A stretch of DNA of 64,000 nt from Dermatemys mawii. Its lineage: Eukaryota > Chordata > Testudines > Dermatemydidae. The notes below the pieces were generated by a model. The model saw only the letters and a list, made by a program, of their open reading frames with translations. It made no database searches and had not been told where the DNA came from. Below, one piece after another: positions 1 to 12,800 of the stretch (positions are counted from its first letter, which is position 1; each line of letters starts with the position of its first letter). Where the stretch lies: assembly GCA_007922305.1 (NCBI GenBank), contig ML677374.1, positions 12,519,511-12,583,510 on the forward strand, in the 5' to 3' direction. Position numbers and translations under genes: made by a program.

Positions 1-2835
1 ATCCCCATCCCCTACAGTCCCCCAATCACCCTGCCCTCTACAGCCTCCCAACCCTGACTGCTCCCAGCCCCCTGAGCCCACAAGTCCTCCTGCTGCTCCC
101 TCCCAGCCCCAGTTCTTTTTCCTGACATCCCCCCTCACCTCCTTGCCACACACACACCTTCCCCTGCCTTTGTTAGCTGGGACTCCCAGCATTTACACTC
201 AAGTCTTTGGAGAAAGGGGATAGAGGGCACCAGCCCTCTCTGCTCTTCTAGTGCCTACCTGGTCCCCACTCCTTCACTTCTTAAAGGGTGCTCCAGTTTT
301 CAGGGGCGCTGTCCAGCCATTTCTCCCTGGTCAGCCACTTACACCAGAGAAACGCCTGCCCTTACAAATTCCTGCTCTGACTGAGTTCCACTACCAATAG
401 CATCCTCCAACGGAAAACACCTCTCCCCGCTGTCTGAAAGGGGACTAAGCCCCAGAGCTCAGCCTGTAATTGCTAGGATAGGGCTGCTGAGTCCTCCACA
501 TCGCTTCCCTGCACCAAAGAGCTGAGCTGTTCCTTCACATCTCTCCCCACCAGCCCGCAGCCACAAACTGTTGGAACAGATTTGGAGGGATAACCTCCCC
601 AAAAGCTGCCTGCACCACCTCAGAACATCTTTCCTGAGGGAGCTGGGCTCTGCCACTCTGCCCCATCCGTAAACTACTTCTCTCTCCCATTCCCTCATCT
701 ACAACTGGGCCCACACAGACTTCTGCTTTCTCCCCTAGTGACCACTTCTCCTTCGTGCACCTCCCCAGGCCAGAGTCCCAGCTTCCATTGCTTGGGCTGG
801 GGGTTCATGCTAGAATGATTAGCCACATTATCTCCCAGACAAGCAATACAACGCAGAAATCTACACAAAACTTGTATCCTTTGCCTACTGGAACTTATTT
901 TTCCTTGGCTCCTTATTTTGTCTCTTTCCTTGCTACTGCTTAGATTTTATTCATTCACCTTCCTTTATTCTTAACTTTCTGAGCCTGTGCTCATAACTGC
1001 ATGAAGCACATGGTTTAGAGCTAGCTCTGAGAGTATGGGGCCAATAAGGAGAGAAGTAGGACTGAGTAGGAAATGAATGGGTTGAGGGGGAGAATGAGAT
1101 CTGAATGAGACTGAAGAGGTATCTGACAAAGTGACAGGAGAATGGGAAAGAGGCTGAGAGTGTAGGCATAAAAGGGAGCAAGGGAAAGAAGATAGACTGA
1201 AGAGAAGAGGCTGGGGAATGGGATTCTGAATGAGATTAGAAATTAGTTGGAAACAAAGGAAAAACTGGAAAGGGGAAGGAGGAGCCAAAAAGAAAAATGA
1301 ATGTGTGGGGAGGGGATGCCAAGAGAGAGCCTGGAAATAGCAAGTCTAAATGCCACATTGGATTTCCCTCCCTGCCCCACAAGCACTTCTCAAGTAACAG
1401 GCTCTTCAATTTAAAGAGGCAACACAGTTGGGAGCTACCTGCTAATCCCCTCTTAATGGAGACTTTGAGGCCTACAGTAGGTCCTTCTTTATAATAGTGT
1501 AGATATACAGGGCCCATACAGAGAGCAATCCAGTCTGAAACTTCCACTGCATACTTTACACCAGTCTCCCGGGAAAGGGTTCTCCATTGCCACCCATACT
1601 GTGGTTACTTACACTTGTCCTGTCACTTTTGATGGGGTAGCATTTTAAACTCACTTTAGAAGAGGCAAGGCAATGATAAATCAGGCCCATACTTGCTTAC
1701 CAAAAGGTAGCTTTTATCTCTCACCCCTTTACTAGACCCCGAATTTAAGAGCAAGCGGTGAGGGGCAGAAGAGAAGAGTGTAACAAAAAACATAGCCATT
1801 AAGAGCCTAAGAGAGCTTACATTAAAGAAGGCCACACCACACCAGAAAGGGAATGCCCACAAAAATTCAAAGCCGTGGTGTCTATGATTAATAGATCCTG
1901 AAGAGCGGTATGTTACTTCCCCTCCCCTCCCTTTATCCTAACCCTCTATTTATTTGGTGCATCATAATGATTCTGGCATTGGTATATTTATTGTATTTGG
2001 ACAAAAAAAAGTCAATGAAGTCAGGCCACACCTTTAATTGCAAATAGTCAATTTCTAATCTAGGCAGTTTTAAAAAAATATAGTTGAAAGTTGCTTCGGG
2101 TTCTACACCTGTCCCTGAGTCTTCCCCTCCCTGTCCCCCACAATTTTTGTGGTTTACAATCAGATTTTCCTTTAATGTTCAAAGTTATTGTTTCTGCCTT
2201 GTAGCTGTATGAAACATTCACAAATCATCAAGGGAAACTCACTATGCAGTGGAAGCTATAACAATATAGTTAAGGTGATACAACCTGTGTGTTTAGACAA
2301 GCCTAAATATTACAAATTACACCTATAGCCTAGTAGTGGTCCCCATCTCCCCAGTTCTTTACAAGGCTCTAAACATGCAGAACAAAAGATATTAAGCTGT
2401 ACTGTGGCAAACAACTGTTACTCGTTGTTCTTTTGGAAAATAACTAAGTAATTTTCAAGGCAGTGTAATTGTTTATAATGTCCTGCGCATCCATCACCAT
2501 TAAAATGGCTTAAGAACTCAGTACTCAGAAATGTTTCTGCAGATTTTCTTGGCATAGCTGAAAATCTGATGTGTAAATTTCTATTTCCCACACACATGCA
2601 TTTGCAAAGAAAGCTCAGCACATGATTTGTTTCATAGTCTCAGAGGCAAATCCCTAGATCTGCATGTGTCTACTGAAAAAAAAGACTAAAGGAGATATTT
2701 CACACCACACACTTCATTAGAGAATAGAGAGCAGATGCCATCTGGATAACATACATACAGCTTCAGTTAAGAGCAAAGTAGCATTGCTAACTTTCTCCTG
2801 GGAATATGAGTTGTTAGTTATTGGGCACAATGTGG
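1..2835. other. No gene recognised; C-rich then purine-rich DNA
   Basis: The first 700 bases are rich in CCC and CTC words, and about 1020-1290 is purine-rich (GGGAAAGAGG-type). The rest is AT-rich without recognisable repeats. Open frames here are short and overlapping. Confidence 0.6.
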
Positions 2836-2904
2836 ATCTGGGGCCTGATTCAAAGTCAGTGGAAGGTCTTCCATTGACCTCTATTGGCTTTGAATTGTCC
2901 CCTT
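2836..2904. repeat. Short palindromic MITE (CATTGACTTCAATGG type)
   Basis: GGGGCCTGATTCAAAGTCAG is mirrored by CTATTGGCTTTGAATTGTCCCC. This family of self-complementary repeats built around CATTGAC is common in sauropsid DNA. Confidence 0.55.
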
Positions 2905-2944
2905 GGTGTAGCTGTCTAATTATTTGGGTATTTACATATTGTTT

Positions 2945-4493
2945 AGGGCTGTCAAGCAATTAATCACACTGTTAAACAATAATAGAATACCATTAAAACA
3001 TTTTTGGACATTGTCTACAATTTCAAATATATTGATTTCAGTTACAGCACAAAATGCAAAGTGTACCATGCTCACTTTATTTTTCTTTATAAATATTTGC
3101 ACTGTAGAAAAGAAATAGTATTTTTCAATTCACTTCATACAAGTACTACAGTACAATCTTGATCATGAATGTTGACTTACAAATGTAGAAGTACGTTTGG
3201 TGTTTTTGCATGCAGGTTTTTGTACAATGTAAAACTTTAGAGCCTATAAGTCCACTCAGTCCTACTTTTTGTTCAGCCAATCACTCAGACAAACCAATTT
3301 GTTTACATTTGCAGAAGATAATGCTGACTGCTTCTTGTTTACAACATCACCTGAAAGTAAGAATAGGCATTCACATGACATTGTTGTAGCCAGTGTTGCA
3401 AGACATTTACATGCCAGATGCGCTGAAGATTCATATGTCCGTTTTTGCTTCAACTACCATTCCAGAGGACAAGCATCCATGCTGATGACTGGTTCTGCTC
3501 CATAAAGATCCAAAGCAGTGCAGACCGATGCATGTTCATTTTCATCATCTGAGTCAGATTCCACCAGCAGAAGGCTGATTTTCTTTTTTGGTGGTTTGTG
3601 GTCTGTGATTCTGCATCACAGTGTTACTCTTTTAAGACTTCTGAAAGCAAACTCCACACCTCATTCCACCAGATTTTGGAAGGCACTTCAGATTCTTAAA
3701 CCTTGGGTCGAGTGCTGTAGCTATCATTAGAAATTTCACATTGGTACTTTATTTGCATTTTGTCAAATTTGCAGTGAAAGTGTTCTTAAAATGAAGAACA
3801 TGTGCTGGGTCATCATCCGAGACTATTATAACATGAAATATATGGCAGAATGTGGGTAAAACAGAGAAGTAGACATAAAATTCTCCTCCAAGAGTTCAGT
3901 CACAAATTTAATTAACGTTTTTTTAATGATCAGCATCAGTATGGAAACATGTCCTTTGGAATAATGGCCAAAGCATTAAGGGGCATACAAATGTTTAGCG
4001 CATCTGGCACATAAATATCTTGCAATGCCAGCTACAACAGTGCCATGTGAATGCCTGTTCTCACTTTCAGGCAGCATTATCTTCTGCAAATGTAAACAAA
4101 CTTGTTTCTCTTCACAACTGGCAGAATGAGAGGTAGGACTGAGTGGACTTGTGGGATCTAAAATTTTATATATTTTTTCAGTGCAGTTATGTAACAAAAA
4201 AACTACATTTGAAGTTGTACTTTCATGATAAAGACACTGCACTACAGTACTTGTATAAGGTGAATTGAAAAATACTACTTTTGTTTATAATTTAAGTTCA
4301 AATATTTGTAAGCAAAAATATAAAGTGAGCACTGTATACTTTGTATTCTATATTGCAATTGAAATTGGTATATCTGATAATGTAAAAAACATCAAAAATA
4401 TTTAACACATTTCAGTTAGTATTCTATTGTTTAACAGTGCAATTAATCATGATTAAGGTTTTAATCGCATGCATTAACTGATCAGCAGCCCCA
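2945..4493 (-). mobile_element. Old hAT element with inverted arms of about 550 bp
   Basis: The left arm (about 2945-3489) and the right arm (about 3936-4493) are diverged inverted copies. Both start at the outer end with T(A/G)GGGCTG, then ATTAAT-rich words and CACTGTTAAACAAT. The centre, 3490-3935, is single copy and carries transposase remnants on the minus strand. The outer part of each arm includes the same C-terminal coding remnant, so both ends derive from the 3' end of one transposon. No convincing 8-bp target duplication could be read at the edges. Confidence 0.8.
3262..3835 (-). pseudogene. Decayed hAT transposase, C-terminal part
   Basis: Read on the minus strand, the segment includes IATALDPRFKNLKCLPKS and, after several stops and frame shifts, a C-terminal dimerisation-domain remnant: LATTMSCECLFLLSGDVVNK, then SALSSANVNKLVCL. 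These match the typical hAT DPRFK block and the ER.FS.AG..V...R..L...NV..L pattern. At least three in-frame stops make it non-functional. A second inverted copy of the dimerisation remnant lies at about 4000-4110 on the plus strand, with an internal deletion. Confidence 0.8.
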
Positions 4494-5989
4494 ATGTTTT
4501 TATATATAACATGTATAATAAAATGCACACAATACAGAGTTTTATCTAAGAAATGCACACATCTTTCCCGTGTGCTCTTTTCCATAGCCAAGAATTTTAA
4601 GCTTTGCTGTCAAAGAAGGTACGATAGACATCCATGCATACTACCTTCCTAGGCCACCTGTTAGTTTTCGCTCTAGAAATATATCTTAGCTGGCATTTTA
4701 CATGAAAAAGCAGATCTTTTACTTAGTTTGTACCACTCAATTGCTGAGTCACTGTTATGGATATTACTGGCTCTGATATACTCAGATATCAAGCATAACA
4801 CCCACAGAAATGGTACTTTTATGGATGTGTAAGTATATTTTCATCAGCCTACTGATTTGAAGCAGACACCAAAAGCACTCTGGTTTGTGGTCCTGATGTT
4901 GCAACCATCCTAGCAATGAAGAGATCAAAATTAAGAGAAACCAAAAGTAACAATCATAACAACTTTTGCACATCATTCTATATTAGGACAAAATGAAATT
5001 TCCAAAATGTAAGAGTAAAGCAAAACAGCAATTTTCTAGATTTTTTCCTTGGCATGCCTATCAGTGATACATATTGTATATTAACTGTAAAACTGGGAGG
5101 TAATTCACTGCTTGGGAAAGATGCAACAATCTTGCCCCTAGCAAAAGTATTTTATAACTGCATTTTCAGATAACGTTTAAAAAGTTGTTCTTTTCAAAAT
5201 CCATGTATGGGACTCACTGGAGTTTAAAAATGCCTTTTTTGGACCAGCTTTATTGACACTCAAGATCTGTAGTTAAATGTATCAAAACTTGTGCACTGGA
5301 GATCTAAATTTGTTTATTTATTTAGCAAAGCTTCAAGTTGAAAACGCAAAAGCCAAGATAAACAAAACAAATTAAAGGAGATTTTGCCTTACTGGTAGGA
5401 TACATTTAAAAGACTAACAGAACACTAAAAATAGAGTTCAAATACAAAAAAGCTTGGATAATTTTGCAAATTATAAGCAAAAAGATGGAAACTTAACACA
5501 TATAATAAAATAAAAGCAAACTTAAGCAACTTTATTCTAAATCAGATTGCTTATTTTATACATCTTTAAAAACAACGTTCCTAGAGCATTCAGAACAGCA
5601 CCTGTTCAATTGTCTGAAGAGGATGGAAAAGATAGGCCTCTATAACTGTTATGAACCCTAACCAAGTGTCTTGCATTTTCTCTTTCTATCAATGTTCAGA
5701 GGTGTGAAGCAGAAGAATATAAAGAAAGAAGCAATGGCTAATTTGAACCCATGAGGAAAATTTTAAAAGTTGCAGAGGTTTTATTAAACCTAAACTAGAA
5801 ATGGAGAAGTGGAAAGGCAAGCTAGTAACACAAAAGTCATTAATGATTTGCAGAGAGAAGATAAGGGCAGCAGTAAAAGCAGGATGAGTTGATAAGAGCC
5901 AGAAATATTAGAGGGAACAAGATAGGCTTCTAGAAATATATTGGTAGGAGGAATAAAGTAAAAAAAGAGAAAGTTGTCTGACCAGGCAG
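4494..5989. other. No gene recognised; AT-rich
   Basis: AT-rich sequence with A-runs. The last 300 bases may be diverged upstream CR1 sequence, since a CR1 3' end follows in the same orientation. Confidence 0.5.
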
Positions 5990-6302
5990 AATCAGTCTGT
6001 GGAACTCATTGCTACAAGGATAATTAAGGCCAAGGATTTAGCAATGACGGGCTGGATTGGACATCTATATGGATGACAACATTGAGAATTAGAATAAGGA
6101 TTCAAAGATGTTTTGTAAGGGCCATAAATCTTCATGCTTACAACATAGGCTAATCTCTCACATTTTCCCTGTGTTAAATGCAAGGTTTCTTTCACCTTTC
6201 AGTGAAGCAGCTGGTACGGAGAACGTCATAGTTCTCTAGTCAGAGAATAAATACTGGACTACTTGGACCACTGGCCTGATCCAAGTTGACATTTCCTATA
6301 TC
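5990..6302 (+). mobile_element. CR1 LINE, 3' untranslated end
   Basis: It has the order of landmarks expected for CR1 3' ends: GGAACTCATTGCTACAAGG, GGATTGGACATCTATATGG, AAGGTTTCTTTCACCTTTC, GAAGCAGCTGGTACGG and then TACTGGACTACTTGGACCAC before GGCCTGATCCAAG. It carries many substitutions and no coding remnant. Confidence 0.78.
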
Positions 6303-6807
6303 CCACTTATTATAATGACTAAAATAGCCCAGAATCCGAACTCCCTTTCTAAATCTGCCTGCAGTAAGAAAATATACCTTTCAGTTAGGAAGGAACAAAC
6401 AGTTATTGATATGCAATAGAAAAGGGAATATAGGAAAATGTATTATAAATGTATTTTCCAATATTCTCTTATGTGTTGCTTTTCAATATGCCTAGCTGTT
6501 GAAAGATTTGTTCTTGCTGAAAAAAATCATGCTACGAGGGAGCTATCAAAACAAAAGAAAAGCAATGTATCGTAGTATTGTCACAAAGAGGAAAAACAAA
6601 TGATCAACTACTAACCTGTAAGTCTAATTTCTATCTTTGGTTTAAAAAAATCTTAATGCAGAAAAATCAGTTACGTAGATAGAGTAAGCAACTTAGTTGG
6701 CATAAATTAGCCCACCACTATCAACTTGAATGGCCTGCACACATTTACATCAGGTGAGGAGGGTCTCTAGAGAATAAGGGAGTCATGAAAGTAGCAGAAG
6801 TTTGTAA

Positions 6808-6832
6808 AAAAAATATATATATATATATATTA
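6808..6832. repeat. (TA)n microsatellite
   Basis: A run of A followed by about nine TA units. Confidence 0.9.
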
Positions 6833-7009
6833 GGCACACTTGATGGCTTTTTGTATGTTACTACAAAAATTAGATCAGGATCTGCTGATGCAGATTGCAA
6901 CACGTGCATGGAATCCACATGAACATATGATTTTATTTGCTTATAATTCCTTTATCATTTAGCAGATCTGACTCTGTGCAAGTGTTAGAAAACCACAGCC
7001 TTGGCAGAT

Positions 7010-7405
7010 AAAGGGAATGAAGAGGATGTAATTGGATTTCATAAAAGCATTGATATTGAATTTCACAAAATCTTGCCTGAAAGTTTGATTCAAATTGGTT
7101 TAGATACGAACAATTGCCTGAAAAGCTATAGATAAAGTATAGAGATAGACAACTGAGAGCTGGGAGTGAGTGGTATATGTAATCAAACTGAGGGGTGGGA
7201 GTGGGTATTATGGCATTTCATATTGAAATCACATCTTATTTAAGATCATGAGAAGTAATTGAAACATTGATGAAATTCACAGATGGTACTAGATTGGGAG
7301 GAATTACAAATATTGGTGTGGATAGAGAAACAAATACAGTAAGATTAGAAACACGGGAAAAATGGGAGGATTGTAAAAAAAATCTCGGTTCAAACAGTTT
7401 GACAG
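7010..7405 (+). pseudogene. CR1 LINE reverse-transcriptase remnant
   Basis: Frames on the plus strand show a decayed part of CR1 ORF2: a KAFD-like start, a lost central block and then LMKFTDGTRLGGITN. This corresponds to the FADDTKLGG motif around the polymerase active site, with the second Asp of the pair changed to Gly. Multiple stops and frame changes make it inactive. Confidence 0.65.
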
Positions 7406-7444
7406 TTTTCTAATTAGTATAATCAAAAGTTAATTAAACTTCTA

Positions 7445-7515
7445 GGGTGAAATCCTAGCCCCATTAAAGTCAATTGCAAGACTCCCATTGACTTCAATAG
7501 GACCCCAATTTAGCT
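7445..7515. repeat. Short palindromic MITE fragment
   Basis: CCCATTAAAGTCAATTGCAA is followed by TCCCATTGACTTCAATAGGA, which pair as imperfect inverted repeats. Confidence 0.45.
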
Positions 7516-7899
7516 TCTGAATTTGTTTTTCAGTTTTAGAATGTAATATTCAAAAAGGCCTAAAGGCTTTAGGAGCATCCCACCCTTAGTTCCATATTCA
7601 AATACTTAATGAAAGGCAATAAGGTAATCCAGTAGGTACCATACGAGTCTTTTCTACAATCAGTCAACTTCTCCGGTAATTGCCAGAACAATCCCAGCCT
7701 TTGTATCCCAGTGATAGGCAGGTTCAGTTTTCACCATCATATGCTGTTCACAGAGTCACTGTAATCTATTTTCAGTTTCCCCTCTTTCTAACCCTATCTT
7801 AAGAGCATGAAAAGGAGACACCACCACCTGTTTCCCTAGCATTTTAAAACCATCTTTAGCACAAGTTATGCATCTCAGTACAGGAGTAACTAGGTGAAA

Positions 7900-7976
7900 T
7901 GTAATGACCTGTGATACGCAGGTGGTCAGACTAGATCATATAAATGATCCATTCAAGCCTCAAACTCTATGAATAA
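7900..7976 (+). mobile_element. CR1 LINE 3' end fragment
   Basis: GGTGGTCAGACTAGATCATA, then CATTCAAGCCTCAAACTC, ending TATGAAT. This is the usual CR1 3' tail before its short terminal repeat. Confidence 0.75.
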
Positions 7977-8529
7977 ATTAGTAACTTAATCCCTCAAACT
8001 TTTGATTTTAGGGGATTCTTCCTCAGGATAGGGGGGACAATTTCCTTCTTAATTATACCTCTTTCTACAATTACGTTTCCTCTATTAAACTTGGTCTTCT
8101 TTTAAAAGGAAAGTGTGCATTTTGTTCCAGATCCTGTACATTAAAAATCTCTCTCCATATTTCCTTCTTCATGTCTTATGCTTTACTCTGTGCAGTATGG
8201 CAAGTATTAAAACATTTTTATTGATGTTACACAGTGCTCTATGCAATCTAACTTAAATTTATTATGAAAATTGATTTTTAAACACAAAGCAGCACAGGTT
8301 TATGGTTTTTTGCAGTTTATACCTTTTCATTAGTTTTTGTCTTAGTGCAAGGGTAAAGTGACCTTTATTTGCCAAAGGTAGGTTACTGGGTGTGTCTTGT
8401 TCTCATCACACTTTTTATGGTGCAATTCCTTTGAATTCAATGGCGTTCTTCCTCATTGACACCCACATGTGAGCAGAGCTAGGCTCTCTGGCCAATACTT
8501 TTGAACCTGGGTGCCTGAAGTCCCTAAAC

Positions 8530-8900
8530 CAGGGTGGCCAACCTGAGCCTGAGAAGGAGCCTGAATTTACTAATGTACATTGCCAACTCTCAGCACCTCT
8601 GACCCACCAGCAGCACATCCTCTGCCGCACTGCTTGATCAGCTTTTTCGTGGCATGCAGGAGGCTCTGGGGCAGGATGGGGAGGAGCGAGGCCACAGCAG
8701 GTTCAGGGAAGGGACCGGGAAGGAATGGAGAGAGGGCAGGGTCATTGGCAGAGCCAAAGGTTGAGCAGTGAGCACTCCGTGGCACATTGGAAAGTTGGCA
8801 CCTGTAGCTCCAGCCTCCAAGTCGGTGCCTATACAAGGAGCCACATATTAATTTCTGAAGAGCCACATGTGGCTCCGGAGCCACAGGTTGGCCACTCCTG
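8530..8900. mobile_element. hAT-type MITE with perfect 8-bp target duplication
   Basis: The termini are CAGGGTGGCCAACCTG and, at the right, CAGGTTGGCCACTCCTG. The flanks CCCTAAAC at 8522-8529 and 8901-8908 are identical. The interior is GC-rich and non-coding and contains GAGCCACATGTGGCTC. Short open frames inside are chance. Confidence 0.9.
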
Positions 8901-9213
8901 CCCTAAACCCATATTTGGGCACCTGGGTAGAAGCAGTCTAATTTTCTAGAGCTGCTAAGTAATCCCAAATCAGTTAGATTTACAGGCTCTACAGGGGAGT
9001 AGCATCTTTTAAAGTAACTTTTGTTGCCACATCCTTTGCACTGTATTGTCTCTCTTCTATTAGAAAACTGCTTTTAAAAGTGGCAGTTTTAAATATTTCT
9101 GTGCAACACACTGAAAATTGTACTGCATTTTCTAATATTGTACATGGAAGAGCCAGCCTCAGCCTGCAAGGATCTGGCTGGGAATGCGGTCTTTAATCAG
9201 CTTGCTTTTTCAG

Positions 9214-9297
9214 GTGCTGCGGGAGAAAGAGGTTCTAGACAATGAAGAGACCATTACCCAAGGCATCATTGTCAAGTCTGATCAAGTGGAAGATTAG
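9214..9297 (+). CDS. Candidate terminal coding exon, 27 codons plus stop, gene unknown
   Basis: A pyrimidine-rich acceptor (cttgctttttcag) directly precedes GTGCTGCGGGAGAAAGAGG, and the frame runs 27 codons to TAG at 9295-9297. The peptide begins VLREKEVLDNEETITQ and ends in an acidic QVED. It is unusually charged, with codon choice (CTG, CGG, GAG) unlike the AT-rich flanks. An ATTAAA occurs about 35 bp after the stop. I do not recognise the protein and cannot place upstream exons, so host gene, phase and transcription are unproven. A chance acceptor before a short open frame is the main alternative. Confidence 0.3.
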   Translation: MLREKEVLDNEETITQGIIVKSDQVED

Positions 9298-9710
9298 AGA
9301 GAATTTTTTAGGCTCATCTTGCTTTTTAATTAATTTATTAAAGGAGTGTGGCTCATGGAAGAAATAGAGAAAGTCAAATAATGCTACAGACTACTCCAGA
9401 CAACAGGACAATTACTAAAAAAAGGTCAGTCATATGGCTTCAAGAACAAAGACTATCCCCACACCATTTTCTTTCAAGCTGCTATATACGAAATCTTCTC
9501 CAAAGGGGCTAAAACTTCATCTCTATTTCCCAGAAGCAGCAGCTGCTTCCAGGAAAGACACATCCATGCATGGGGGGAGGGAACATAGAAGAAGAGAGTG
9601 GGCAGAATTGATGAGCAGAAGAGAAGTGGTTGCTAAGAATGATCCTGAGCAAACTCTTACAAGCCCTTCTGTGACTAATAAAACCAGATGTCTCCAAAAT
9701 GTATTACAAC

Positions 9711-9844
9711 TAGGGTGAGCAGACAGCAAATGTGAAAAATCAGGACAAGGGATGGGGGTGGGGGTGGTGTAAAAAGAGCCTATATAAGAAAAAGACCCAG
9801 AAATTGGGACTGTCCCTATAAAATTGGGACATCTGGTCACTCTA
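9711..9844. mobile_element. TA-flanked mariner-type MITE, copy 1
   Basis: TA + GGGTGAGCAGACAGCAAATG at the left and CATCTGGTCACTC + TA at the right form inverted ends. The body contains CCTATATAAGAAAAAGA. The copy at 53404-53527 is the same family. TA flanks suggest Tc1/mariner mobilisation; the superfamily is inferred. Confidence 0.85.
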
Positions 9845-12800
9845 ATTACAGCCCAAGTTGTTAAGAGATAATTCCCTTTGATCCCAACGCTTCCCTCTGA
9901 AATGTGGTACTGGGACAAACAAAAGTGGTGGGGGTGGGGGAGGAATTGCTGCAAAGGCCCTGAAACCAAAGACTGCAGAATCCTCTCCGAAAGACCTGTG
10001 TGCACTTCAGGCTTTGTGGGGAATAGGTGGAGATTGAGGGGTGCTGAGCCACCTCCTCCAGAATGTATTCTCCCTCTCTCTTGTATTCTCCCAAGCAAAT
10101 GGATTCCTGTCTGAAAGTCTATCCTCTTGGAGCTGGGTGATGCAGGGCCCACGCTGTCAGGAACAAAGCTCTATAATTAGTGCATAAGGAGCAGATTCTC
10201 TTCCTGGATGACCCAGGATTCCAGGGCTAGAGCTTGAACCTTCCCAAAGGGTTGTGGGTTCTGTGGAGATTGATGGCTGCAAAACCCTCCCCTCCCCACT
10301 AGTTTTCCCAGCCGTTTGCCCCTCCAACAGGTCTCTTTTAGAGTTTATACCCAAATTGAAATCTTAGTGCTTTTCATGAGTAACCAGGCTGGGCACTGGG
10401 GAGGCACATGGGAGCTAAAGCATTTTCTCCCAGTCCCGCAGGCCACATAACCGCTGCAAAGTTGCTCCACGGCTTTGACTGCATCCCAGAAACCGCATCA
10501 GCTGTGCTGTGTCCTTCTCAAAATATTCCCTCCTGCATGTGGGGTAGAGGGAGGAAGGAAATAGGAAAATCCAAGCAGCAATGCATCTTCTGACCATCCT
10601 GGTATGCTGGAGTAGAGAGATCCACATTCTGCATAGCCCATTTAACTCCTGTTCTCCCCAGCCCTTGGGCAGCAGAACTGCTCCAGGTTTGGTGGCTGCA
10701 GTGGAGGGAGATGGAGACAGAGTTTTCCCCTTCACACTTAGATTTGACTTCATGTAACAATTAAAATGCTGCATACAATTTGTTTTTATCCATTGAAGAG
10801 TTAGGACTGGATTTTGGAGGGACCAAAAAGAGCTAAGCACTCAGCTCCCCCTGACCATGAGTAGGAATTGAACACCTAACTTCTTTTGGTGCCTTTGAAA
10901 ATCCCTGCTACATTTCTAATGTACACTACAGACTTTGTTTAACATGCCAGTTGTTCACCAGCTTCCTCTCCAGGCATCTGCTTTACATTATTAACCCCAT
11001 CATGTATTGCTGCATCAGTAAGACACTACAGTTAGGAATTGGGAGGGGATTCCACATGGGTCTTTCCTAATTAATTTTGAAAACACAAGTTGGGTCCTCA
11101 AACAAACACCATAATATGCTAGATCCCCAGCTAGGGGAAACCGATATAATTCCATTAATGTCAGCCCAGCTTTGGAAGTGTTCACCAGCGGAGGATGTGG
11201 CACAGAAAAATCAAACACTAGCTTTACATATAAAACATTAAATATACTTTTCACAGATATTCAAAACAGGTTGCAAAACAAGTCATTGTAAGGCGAGAGA
11301 TACTGTGAATTCTGATATGTGAGCATGTTGCTTCAGGAGACAAATCAAAGCACAGTTTTCCCTTCTGATATTAATAATAAAAATGGGAACTGCTTGACCT
11401 TAAACAACTCCAACCAATATTTGTCAGTGGCTGTAAAATTTGCTCAGCTTGCAAAAGTATCTGAACAAATGGCACTACAGGCAAGTGTTTCTAGACAGCA
11501 CTAGTCAATAGACTATGAATTTTACTAAGGTTGTATTATTTTAGTAGTTATACATTTGTATAACGAGCCATTCAGAGCTCAGTGTTATTGTCCCAATGCA
11601 GGCAAAACACCAATATAGGTTGATCTAATCCCCAGTGAAGTCAGTGAAGGCTTCTCAACAAGATTGACCCCATAAAGACTAAAAACCGTAACTAATATAT
11701 TAGTGAATATGCTGCTTTTGTCAGCCATGGTGGATTGTAGAGCTGCCTCAGAATGGAAACATGTAAGCATTGTTTCAGCCCACGACCTCAGTCATGCAAC
11801 TGGCTCCTCTAATAGAGAACCTTGCATCTGGGGGAAGTCCTGTTGCAATCAATGCGACTCCATCTAGGCTTAGGGGTCTAAAATATCAAATCTGATTAAG
11901 GATTCAGTAAGCAAACTATATTCAAAAAAAAAGAAGAGACCATCAGCAGCTTAGCTATCAATTCATGTGCCTTGTCCATAAGTTCTTAATGTAGCAAACT
12001 TGTACAAGTTAAATATTCACCTAGTATTCATTTCATGGAATGAAATTATTCCCCATGCACATTAAGTGACATAATTACTGAAACACTAAAATCAGATTAG
12101 CTACTGTATCTTACAAAAAAAAAAGATAATTGCTACAAGCACAGATTGCACGAGTGTTGAAAAGCTCAAAAGGTTGTTCAACTAGTAGATGATTTTAAGC
12201 AAAGGTAATAAAATATGGCTACTTGTATTATTCATTCATGGGGGAAAAAAAGCTGGAGTTCAGACAGTGTTTCACTTACATGTCAGTATACAAACCAGCC
12301 TATAATATCCTGTCTTTTGTTGATTGTTCCTATGATCTTTATTATAGATCTGTTTCACGTAGTAATCATTTTAGTGCAGTGAAGGCCTGATCCAAGGCCC
12401 ACTAAGTCAGCAAAGAGACCATCACCGATTTTAAGAGGCTCTAAATTGAGAGCCCTTCTTCCCAGATTTGGCACAGATCCATCCAATCATGCAAGGTACA
12501 GCAGCTTAGGATCCCGAGCTCAGATCCACAAAGGTATCTAGACATCTAACTTCCAGAGCCCAAGCCCTTCTAACAAGCCAGGAGAAACACCAAAAAAAGT
12601 GAACAACTGACAGTCCTGTTAACAAAGAAGAGAGTTTTGCAGGGAAGATTCTGCTCTTAAATCTTAATGTATGTATCTGCCTTGTGTTCTCATTTTCTGC
12701 CTTGTGTTCTCATTCTCAGATCTTTCTTGCCATTTAAAATTTAATCTCATACACATTTCACCTTTTCTTTGGCTCTCATTGCCAGTTACTATAATTAGAG

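Noticed and set aside
9523..10152. 209-codon open frame on the minus strand
   Set aside because: It runs through the non-coding TA-flanked MITE at 9711-9844 and overlaps frames on the other strand.
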